From the NCBI GenBank assembly GCA_902728285.1, contig CACVBU010000046.1, positions 1,801,968 through 1,865,967 on the forward strand: a stretch of DNA of 64,000 nucleotides, written 5' to 3'. A program made the translations under genes and the position numbers. The notes under the pieces are model-generated. The model was not told where the DNA came from. It searched no databases and saw nothing but the letters and a program-made list of their open reading frames with translations. Source of the stretch: Clytia hemisphaerica. Lineage: Eukaryota > Cnidaria > Hydrozoa > Leptothecata > Clytiidae. Positions 1 through 9,200 of this stretch are shown one piece after another (the stretch's first letter is position 1; each line of letters opens with the position of its first letter).

Positions 1-1072
1 TTGACTTCGGTGATCGCAATTATATGAGGTTGTTCAGCAGCAACGTGCTTTAAAAGTTCATTTTTCTTCTTAGATGTCATTTGGTCTGCATTTGTGTAGA
101 TGATAGTAAGTTCACTAATTGTTGTGGTTGTGTTTTTTTTTGAATCGTTTTTGTTAGGTGGGTTTTCATTCAAGCTGTCGTTATCGTTATCGATCGGTTT
201 TATTGATTGATAGGGTTGTTGTATCGTTTTTTGTGTTTTGTTGTACACCTTCTTTATGTCGAAGCCGTTTTTTGACGATCCTCGAACCCGATAAATAAAT
301 TCATCGGTTTCTAGGTCATCATTTAGGTCTTTCGCCTGTTGTGATAGCTCTTTATACTTTTCACGTTGGGACCTACATAGATCTTCTGTGATACTTATGC
401 CTTTATAAGTATCGTTACCTTTAAGTGATGGGAGATTTCCCATGATCTTAAGTTTATCATCTTCACTATCGAGGCAAATTAACAGTGGACGATTTGGTTT
501 CTTACCTATTCTAAATATTTTTTTGATCTTAGAAGAAACATGTAAATCCTTAACTAATTGATCAGCCCATTCACAGTCCCTAGTATGATATTTTTGTCAC
601 TATTATCGCATACCTGTTCTTCTTCTTTTATTCCGTGAACGATGATGTTCGTGGCTCTTCTCCTTTTCTCCATCTCAAGAGCGATCTCTTCGTCTCTGGC
701 TTGTTTAATAGCAAGTTTGATTCCGCTCGTGTCACTCGTCGGTTGTTGAGGGAGACCAGATTTTGTGGCTTCTGAATACGATTTCATAGCTTGTTGGCAT
801 TCGTTCTTTATTGTTGACAGGATACTGTCCTTGAATTCGTCAAGCTTTCGTTCGAATTTCTTTTCAGCAAACTCGAGTGTATGCAGGCCGGGGTCAGCTT
901 TCAAATCATTTTTCAGGAGTTGGAGATCTGCGTCCTTATCTTCAAGCTGTTTCTTAAGGTGATCCTCAAAGTCACGACTACTTTTTATAATTCCTTCGCA
1001 TGCGTCGATTTCTCTGCGAAGGCGTTTAATTTCATTTTGGGTTTGAAGCGATGGTTGAGCCTTTTCCTTCAT
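1..1072 (-). pseudogene. Non-LTR retrotransposon ORF (coiled-coil N-terminus running into endonuclease), frameshifted, 5' part
   Basis: Read from 1072 downwards, the first 160 or so residues are charged and coiled-coil-like (KRLRREIDACEG at the start), followed by RRRATNIIVHGIKEEE. That is the kind of RNA-binding ORF1 segment that precedes the endonuclease in LINE-like elements. The frame stops near 552. A one-base shift at about 575-585 opens a second frame (CEWADQLVKDLHVSSKIKK) that runs without a stop to base 1. It ends in IIYTNADQMTSKKNELLKH and PHIIAITEV, the typical start of an apurinic-like (APE) endonuclease domain. ORF1-like and EN segments therefore lie in one reading frame apart from the frameshift. 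The reverse transcriptase would lie outside the window. Clade (CR1/L2-like or other) cannot be settled from this part. The shift suggests a dead copy, though an assembly error is possible. Confidence 0.8.
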
Positions 1073-1189
1073 TTTGCTTCAAGTGCAAAGTAGGACAATG
1101 ATCAGTCACCTTTTTGTGATATAAATTAACCTGTGTTCGTTCGTCCTCCCTCCGTCTGTTCGTCTGTTACCAACTTTTCTTGGGATTGA

Positions 1190-1425
1190 ATCATAGGAAT
1201 TTTTTTGATTTTTGGTACAAAGGTGCAAAATGGTGGTGGCCAAAATTTGACGGAGCCCGATTTTCGAAAAAAAAAAATTTTTAGGGCCAATTTGGGCCCA
1301 AAAATGCCCAAAAAAAGGGTTTTTTAGATTTTCCTGATTTTTTGTACAGAGATGTAGAATAACATTGTTCAAAATATGAATTAGTTCACTTTTCGAAGAA
1401 AAAAATTTTTTGGGAGGAGCTGTCA
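1190..1425. repeat. Degenerate two-copy direct repeat, AT-rich
   Basis: Two stretches about 125 bp apart share the same order of blocks: a 'gattttt(t/g)gtaca' block, then 'aa/ag-g-tg(c/t)a(g)aa', then a 'tttcgaa(g)aaaaaaa' run. They lie near 1200-1275 and 1325-1410. The 'cctccgtctgttcgtctgtta' simple run before them is low-complexity. It adjoins the 5' end of the LINE fragment and may be its UTR. No coding signal. Confidence 0.35.
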
Positions 1426-2027
1426 GGCTTGTTTTAAATAATTTTAAATCAAGTTATCAAATGTTTCACACTTTGTACATTATTCAACATTTTTAGTCTA
1501 CTCTGTTTCAGTACATCTCTTACATCTGTTAACCCACTTATTAAAGCTATCTAGCTAAGCTCTATTGGCTGACCTTCCAGCCTCGGCTGGTTTATCTAAA
1601 AGTTAAAATCATAAGCTTTTTCTAAGCCAGTTTTTAAAACTAAGATTGGGATCTGTTGGGATTAAGTTCTTAAAATTATTTGTTCTCAGGTTTTGACCAA
1701 ATGAGCAAAGGCCTTAAAAAATTTTCCTTTTCAGAAAAAGCATATTAGTTTTACTTGCAATAAAAGTAAATAGGTATAAGGCTATACAAAATTACCCTTT
1801 CCAGTTGTATAGTTAACATTGCAACATCATCTTCAAATTTTGTGACGGTCTTATTATGCTCTACCTGAAAAAATACAGAGATATCAAAATTCAATTGCTT
1901 TGGTAAGAGCTGACTCAATTAGATTTTAACATGGCATATGCTTGGAACTAAGCCAGTCCGAGCGATTGAGATACTAATATGGAATGTGTTTAGGGTACGA
2001 TTCTTTTTAAACATTTGAAAAACTAAC
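1426..2027. other. Intron / intergenic sequence without recognised features
   Basis: AT-rich sequence between the LINE fragment and exon 3 of the GCC1-like gene. It is presumably part of that gene's third intron, because exon 3 ends in a GTTAGT donor and the protein is incomplete there. I saw no further exon or repeat here. Confidence 0.4.
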
Positions 2028-5000
2028 CACAAGATTTTTTCTTATCAGCTTGAAAAGAAGCTTCCATCTTAGATTTCTTCTCTGTTAAAGTTTGGAACGC
2101 TTTGGTAACAACATCTAATTTCTTTTCAGCGCTTTCTCCGCTTTCAGCATCATTGTTTTCAGGTGGTTGTGGTGGCACTACTGGTTGTTTACTGAAAGAA
2201 AAAAAACGTAAAAAAAAAAATTCTATAATTAAGTCTGAGCATAAAAATGTAATGATAAAAGCATGACATTTGATAGTGATAACCCTTTGGGGGGTCGATG
2301 AATTATGCAAGTTAACACCTAATTGCCCCCGCAACGAGCGCAGCGAGTGAGGAGGCCTTCATAGCTTCACGCAAGGATATTGGACAGGAATCTCGAATTT
2401 TTGCGCGCGCGCGTTTGTTCGTATTGTATGTTCCGGCTAATATTATGCTCCGTAAAGTTTGTTGCCCGGTTAGCTTTAATATAGTGGTTCTTTTTTGGCA
2501 TGCGCGGCGGACATTTTTTCATGTTTTTTGAGAGGATCTTTTACAGCTTTTAGAACGCCATGTAATGACGGTAAAAAATCACTGATCTCTATAATAATTA
2601 GGCGAAAATAGCGTGATTTGATTGGTCTCTTAAGGTCTCTTGCAGTCAAATTGCATTACTTTTTTCAAAAATTGACATATAAACCAGTGAATTTGCTGAC
2701 AGTCAAATTATACAATCTGTCTCCTGTCTTTGACATTCAGATTGACTAATTTTTTGGCCGAACAGTTTGATCGAAGCACGGTCAACTGCCAGCTGTGAGT
2801 AAGCACCTCCAGTTGGGTTAAACACTGTCAAACCCAGTTTGAGTAAGCACCTCAAGCTGATTGAAAGTACAAGGAATTAAAGTTAAAGAAATGGAAGAGG
2901 AGGACTTTTTAATTGATTTAGACACTGCATTGAATGTTGTGCATTTCCGAAATTCTAGCAGATCAACTGGTGGACGTACTTTTTCTTGTGCTGTTGACTG
3001 TTTTCTTGAAATTTGTTATCACTTGTTTCTCCCAGAAATAAAAGCCAAAATATCATTTGAAGAATCAAGTGACTTTTTTAATTTGCTTCAAATAAGTGGA
3101 TCAATGGAAATTCCATTTGAAAATGACGATGTTAAAAGTAATGCTTTTCGACTGCTGGATGAAATTAGAGAACCATTATGGTCAAGGATCATTGAAAATT
3201 GTAGTACGTTTACAAAAAGAAATAGTGACGCAGAGTTTCAAGAGATTTTTGGAAGTAACATTTTCAAGAACTTATCAGAAAGAGAGAAACATGTTTTTTG
3301 AAGTGAGCTCCGTAATTCAAGGTACATGTAATAGTTGCGGTTGTGAAAAAGAACGTAGAGAAACAGGTAACATTGTTAGTATCCTTTCAGAAATTATGTA
3401 TCCAGAGATAATGATTGATGCAAGTTCATGGCCAAACTGTGTATTGAATTCTCTTCTTAATCCAAGTTCAGTAATAAATTGCGATACTTGCTCTGTCAAT
3501 ATACCGGCACAGGTTTAAGCTTTTGATCTTCCAAGTTTTCTCTTGATAGAATTTTCCACTCCATTATGCCTAAACAATTGCAGATTTTTTGAGCAGATTT
3601 CAGTGAAAGAAATTAACTATAAATTACATGCCATTGTAAGGAGTTGCGGTTTCCATTTTGCGTGTGCAATTTTTATTGAAAACAAATGGGTTTACATTGA
3701 TGATTTAAATCCTGACAAAATATTATATCAAAATATAAATGAATTGTTCGCAGAAAATACAGGAGGATGGTTCTTTGCTTTTTACAAAAAACTTAATTCA
3801 GAAGAAATTGATTTTGCAATTGATACTGATATTCTTCAATCAGCTAAAACTAATGACAAAAAAGCTGACGCTTCAACGAAAGTCAGTGAGAATATTGAGA
3901 CCAAAAAAGAATATCCTAGCCGAAAACGAAATATAACCAGTTATGCAGGTCTTTGCGATCAAAGCAATAAAAAAAGCAAACTTGATGATATGTTCAAAAA
4001 AATTGACAAAAGGGTAAAAAAATCAAAACGAAAAGAAGAACATAAAAAATATTACGATCCTGTTAAACGAAAAACAAATTATGACTCTAAAAAGCAAAAA
4101 GAAAGTTATGATCCTAAAAAGCGAAAAGAAAGGTACGATCCAGAACAGCGAAAAAAAAGGTATGATTCAGAACAGCGAAAAGAAAGATACAATCCAGTAT
4201 TTACCCCCTAACCTCATTGAAAAGATCCTTCAATTAGGTTTGCATGCCTCCATTTTCGACCCTGTACGTTTATTCGCTACTGTAAGTTTATTAGTTTTCC
4301 GAAAATCTGTTTTTTGTTTGATTGGGTGTGGTAGCAAATAGTTTTCTAGTTACATTGAAGACAAAATAGACACAATCTCTATAACAATAATAATGTATGT
4401 ATGTATTCTGAAATTCTGTGTGACACAAAGTACCTCTTTGTAATGAAATCTTTTGACTTTTGAAGAAATGTTTTATCATCATCTTTGTCTTCTTCACAGC
4501 TTTCAATGAGTTTCCAATAACTTCTTTTCTTCTGCCAAATCTTTGTATGCACTGACAAGATCTAGAATAGTGAAATTTTGTACGTAAGCAAAAAAAGTGC
4601 TATTCAGTAGAAAAAATATTAACAATAACCTTTTATGGATAATGTTGAGGGATCACGCAAAGTCAAATAAAAAGTGGGAAAGTAAGAATACCAGAGCTTA
4701 CTGTATACTGTATACAGAGAAAGCATTCAATTTTTGGTTTTATAAGCCAAGCTCATAACCAGTATATTTCAACAAATTGTCAAATTATTATTTCAAGTGA
4801 ATTTTTGACATAGTTTTGGACTTACTCCAAATAAATTTAGACTTGAAAAAGTTATGGTATTCGAAGTTTGTTCTTCAACTTTACAATGCAAAATAGTATT
4901 TGGCAAAAATTCACATTTTTACACATGCAGTTATTAAGCCATCAAATCCTGGTATCAGTAAAATGAGATAAGCAGTGGTAAAAAAGGTTTATACAAACCT

Positions 5001-5092
5001 GATAATTTCTTTTCATACTTTTTCAATTTCTTTTGTAAACGTTCACAAAAATGGATGATCTCCTCTCGACTGAAATCCTCATACTCATCCAT
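2028..5092 (-). CDS. GCC1: GCC1-like golgin (GRIP and coiled-coil protein), 5' exons only
   Basis: Three exons on the minus strand. Exon 1 (4999-5092) starts at the ATG and encodes MDEYEDFSREEIIHFCERLQ followed by a lysine-rich helix, ending in a GT donor at phase 1. Exon 2 (4434-4561) follows a TTCTAG acceptor and reads DLVSAYKDLAEEKKLLE. Exon 3 (2028-2191) follows TTTCAG and reads KQPVVPPQPPENNDAESGE, then a helix ending KSKMEASFQADKKK, with a GTTAGT donor. The AYKxLxxEKxxLE and K-S-x-MEAS-x-QADKKK blocks, in this order and spacing, match my memory of the N-terminal part of vertebrate GCC1, a trans-Golgi tethering protein with a C-terminal GRIP domain. No GRIP domain is in the window. Its exons should lie beyond base 1, or the gene is interrupted. 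Anomaly: exon 2 needs a one-base shift after KKLLE to continue into KLIESCEEDKDDDKTF, the frame that joins exon 3 in phase. Alternatively a cryptic acceptor 10 nt downstream restores the frame. The long second intron (2192-4433) holds a transposon ORF on the other strand. Confidence 0.62.
2338..2890 (+). other. Putative 5' flank of the intronic transposon ORF
   Basis: GC-rich start (cgcaacgagcgcagcgagtg) with a (GC)n run at about 2402-2412, then AT-rich sequence with near-repeats such as 'gagtaagcacctc' at about 2799 and 2841. It leads directly to the plus-strand ORF starting at 2891. It may be the element's leader or promoter. Termini were not recognised. Confidence 0.3.
2891..4209 (+). pseudogene. 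Decayed ubiquitin-hydrolase-like cysteine protease of a transposon (Helitron-type candidate)
   Basis: Starts at MEEEDFLIDLDTALNVV. GGRTFSCAVDCFLEICYH looks like a cysteine box with Cys as nucleophile. After a frame change near 3290 comes a zinc-ribbon-like pair of CxxC motifs (CNSCGCEKE and INCDTCS). An in-frame TAA at 3516-3518 follows. The same frame then continues to SCGFHFACAIFIENKWVYIDD, a good histidine box of the USP fold, so all parts of a USP-like (C19-type) protease are visible. The C-terminal tail is a run of ~10-residue repeats, YDPxxRKER, in six to seven copies, then a stop at 4209. From general knowledge, YDP/KRK repeats of this type and cysteine proteases occur in the N-terminal regions of Helitron-like replicases in invertebrates. 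No Rep or helicase domain is present here, so that link is inference. One frameshift and one stop indicate a dead copy. It lies antisense inside intron 2 of the GCC1-like gene. Confidence 0.6.
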
Positions 5093-6222
5093 TGTTCCAA
5101 ATTTATTTTTACTTTTGTTGTTGTTTTTTATTCACTAATTTAAAGGAAGACAAACATGTAATTAGAAGGTTGTTTCGAATGTAACTATGCAAAATCTAAT
5201 GATCGAGGGTATGAAAACTGGGGCTGGAAGTTAAAGAAAAACAGAAAACAGAACTCTAAAAATCAACATCCAAAAATATTGTTTATTCTATTAGGGTTAC
5301 AGTTTGATTTGTAACAGAATGACTGAGAAAGGCCCCCTGTATTATCGTAATTGTAAATATCTGATCACTTATTACAACTAAAATAAAAAAATAATATCAG
5401 CAAAAAAATATTTTTTCTAATACCTAAAATTTAAAGCTCGTCATAATATATATAGTAGGCAATAAAATGAAAATTTATCATTCATTATCTAAATAAACTT
5501 GAACTCAATTACCAGAGCAGAATACTGAAAGTTAATCCTGGCTATGATCATGAGATAATTATGTTTGGCTAATTCTCGTCATCCGAGCCACAATAAACTT
5601 CAAACATTTTGCTGCACAGTTTTACGAGTTTAAAAGTTGTTTCATCTTTTAACCATTGAGTGTACCACTAACATCTGTGGATTCACCTGGTTTTCACGGT
5701 CCTGTACCAGTAGGTCAAGTTAAGGAGTACCATCACCGAAAAACTCTGACTTTGACTGGCCCAAATAAAATAACAAAGTTGAAAAGGACAAACAACAACA
5801 TGCATTTCAGATTAAGTACTATTTGGAAATTTGAAGCTAAGAAGCTATAATAGGTTAAGAAAAAAATATTTAGAGTTATAGTGTTTTGATTGCTTCAGAA
5901 AAATAATACCCAACCCAGCAAGTCTAAATTTTGAGCCCTTGATATTCACCATTCTAAGAGCAGATTCTGCTTTGATGGTTACGCTGTTCTAGGAAACTAA
6001 ACCCTGCTTTAAACATAGATACATAACATATTATAACATTGACTAATATTGTTATGAAAGATAATGATAATATAAATTTAGAATGATGTTATGCGTTGTT
6101 AGAGAGCTACTTAAAACTTTATAATACCCAATTATTATTATTATTATTTATAATTGTTTCTGAATATTTACAATTCTTTTTAAAAAATAAGTACAAAATA
6201 CAATAAAAAAACTGAAACTGAA
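5093..6222. other. Short intergenic spacer between the GCC1-like 5' end and the KIAA0930 3' end
   Basis: About 1.1 kb, AT-rich. It must hold the promoter of the GCC1-like gene just right of 5092, but no TATA box or defined element is evident. Near 5660-5790 is one copy of a degenerate repeat whose partner lies at about 6665-6785 (shared 'ttcacggtcctgtaccagtagg' type block, then 'ctgactttg'). Confidence 0.4.
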
Positions 6223-6228
6223 TTTATT
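6223..6228 (-). promoter_or_regulatory. Poly(A) signal AATAAA of the KIAA0930 homologue
   Basis: The minus strand reads AATAAA eleven bases after the TGA stop at 6239-6241. This would give a very short 3' UTR if used. Other AT-rich hexamers follow further downstream, so use is uncertain. Confidence 0.4.
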
Positions 6229-6238
6229 TCAACTCTAA

Positions 6239-9200
6239 TCATCTCCTTGGGTCTTTGGAAAATAATGGAGTCTGCTTCACTTGAAGAACATCTAAAGAAA
6301 AATATTAAATTAAGTATAAAATAATATCACTTAGGTTTTTGTCACAGCAATTATTGGTGAGTGCCGGTAATATATATTTTAAAGTATTCACAATAAATCA
6401 AAGGATCTCTGCAAGTTATTGCCAGTTCGATTTGCAATATTCCAAAAATAGGGGGATTGTTACAGAAAGAAATTTCCTTTTTGTAATAGATTTCCCTTTA
6501 TTTACATAGTACATTATGCTTTTCAAACTTCCATACCTTTTATTATTCTACTCCATGGCAAAGTGACGTATGTAAGATAAGGACTTAGAATCGGTGCTGT
6601 TGGTTTTCTAAAAATAAAGGTTTCTTTTAATAATTGTATGTTAATGTTTTTGTATCAATTTGTGGCATCTATGGCATCACTAATTCTTCATGGTCCTATA
6701 CCAGTAGATGAGGATTAAGGAGTTTAGCCACGTATACGACACTGACTTTGCCCGACCAAAATAAAACAAGGCAGTTGAAAGTAACAGATGCTGGATTATA
6801 TGTATCAAGGAAATCTAACTATTCAACAAACAACATACTTTGGGTGTATAAACTTTCACACGTAGAACTTTCTCAAGGTTGAAAAATCAAGCAGTCTACT
6901 TGCAAACAGAGCTTTATTAAAAAATTCAAAGACATCCACTCTCAAAAAAGAAGCTGAAAATTGCAAAATATGCTCAAGTTTCATTTCAGTTTTGCAAAAG
7001 TTTGAAAAATTATTTACAAAGTGTAAAGAGTGGGGCGACGATTTGCACACTTACTTCGGCGCTGCGCGTGGCTTACGCAGTTAGCGCACATATTTTACGT
7101 GTGCAAGCTTTTCGCGTGTGATGGGGGCTATTCTAAGTCTGAAATGACCTTCGCGACTTCGGCGCAGCGGCGAAGGATGTTGCGCAGCGGGAGTCTTTCG
7201 CATATGGTATAAGTTATTTTATGTCTGGAACAGCTTTCGTGACTGCTTCGGCGCAGCGGTGAAACATATTGCGCAGCGCAAGTCCTTTCGCATATGTTAT
7301 GATTTATTTTATATCCAGTTCAAATGTTGTCACAGGAAGTGTAATCATGCAAAAACTTGCGCTGCACAATATATTTCGCCGCTGCGCCGAAGTCGCGAAG
7401 CAGTATTATCCATGCTAAAATATCATTTTATATGATTAGTTTTACATCAGAAATGGCCTTCACAGCTTCGGCGCTACGGCGAAAGATATTGCGCAGCGCA
7501 AGTCTTTCGCGTTTATAAAGAGTTATTTTGTGTCCTGAAATGACCTTCGCGGATTCGGCGCAGCGGCGAAACATATCGCGCAGCACAAATCTTTGTTAAC
7601 AGCAACTGAAGCTCATACAGAGTTTCTGAGAATGAAAGTGACGTCAGGTCAAATGTCGTCAGAAAAGAAAGTGTAATCAAGCGAAAGGTTGCACTGCGTA
7701 ATATGTTTCGCCGTTGCGCCGAAGCCGCAAAGGTAGACATTTTAAAGAATAAATAGGTTTATGTCATGCGAAAGGGTGCGCTGCGCGTTGGGTTTTGCCG
7801 CTGCGCCGAAGTCGCGAAAGTAAAAATTTTGAATAAGAAAAAACTATATCTTGCGAAAGGCTGCGCAGCGGCGAAGTAATTGTGCAAATCGCCGGCCCTT
7901 TGAGTGTAAACCATAATTCAAATTATTTAAAAACTTACTTTTGGAACCATTTAACTGTGCTAGACCAAATTTTTGGTAGACCTAAGAATTACATAAAGGA
8001 TTATTATTTTAACAATGAATACAATATTTGAGAACAGATTCATAAAAAAGGTACATAGAAAAGAGTATATGTGATTAAGATTCAACGCTCAAAACAAACC
8101 ATAATTTGATGTTGCTGATTGTCCACATTTAGGACAGGAGTCAGGGTATGCAGTTGTTGGATTGTATATTGATTCATTTGTGAAGCAGTTACAAGGTGGC
8201 CTAAAATGAAAATTCCAGCAATAATCAATTTGTAGATAAACTCTCCCAGATGAACCCTGTCATCTCAGTCATTCTCTGATAAAATTATGAAAAAGGCAGC
8301 AAAACTCTTTTCAAAACGCTCTGCACCCCCAGTTTGAAAAATTCATTAACACTGGTATTTTCAGAAGATGTTATATGTTTCAGTAAACGTTTTTATTTAA
8401 TACTAACCTTTGGGGAGGATCTGGTCGTTCATTTGTTTCTTTTAAATCTTTTATTTCTGTTATTCTTCTATTTTTATTGATTTTATTATGCTCTACTAGG
8501 TTACTTTTCATAACCCCAATCCGCATTTCAGCATATCCTTTCCCATGAGGCCCACGCATACGGATATACTCAAAATGATCATTTGGTGCTGACATCCAAG
8601 ACATTTTCTGAGCCATTTTTGTTCCTATTGATGTCTAAACGTTAGGAATAAGATAAATATATTGATACTTTTGGTGGCTCTTTGAGGAAAGAAAAAAGAG
8701 TTGTGTATATAATGGATATGTCCAGAAACTCCAAAAACTCAAAAAAATGTCAATCAAATTTGTTAGAGGTCGTAGGGATCCCAAAAATTCAAAAAAGCAA
8801 ATTCCAGAATTTCAGCTTAAAAAAACTTTTAAAATTAAAAATTCTTGTAAATTTTTATGAACAATCTTATACCTTGGCATCATAGACATTTACCAGTGCT
8901 TCATGTTTGACGGATCCAAGAAATATGACAGATTCATTTCCAGACTCCTTCAAAAGAACAGGAATAAAAGCAAGTTTTACTATATGTTGCCTAATAAATG
9001 GGGGACCAAACTACCGAACAAGGGTTGGGCATTGAACTATAGGGAAACCAGCAATCAGGCTTTTTAGAGCAAACTAAAAAGTCAATAAACCTAGAGGATC
9101 CTAAAAAGGTCCAAATGGTTGGGAAAAATTAACAAATCAGCTAACAGAAATGGTTAAGCTGGGAGCAAACCGTCAAACATCGTTCTTCAAACATTGTGAC

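Noticed and set aside
1106..1372. 88-codon minus-strand ORF with duplicated ILHLCTKNQ
   Set aside because: The peptide repeat only reflects the two-copy AT-rich DNA repeat; no other coding evidence.
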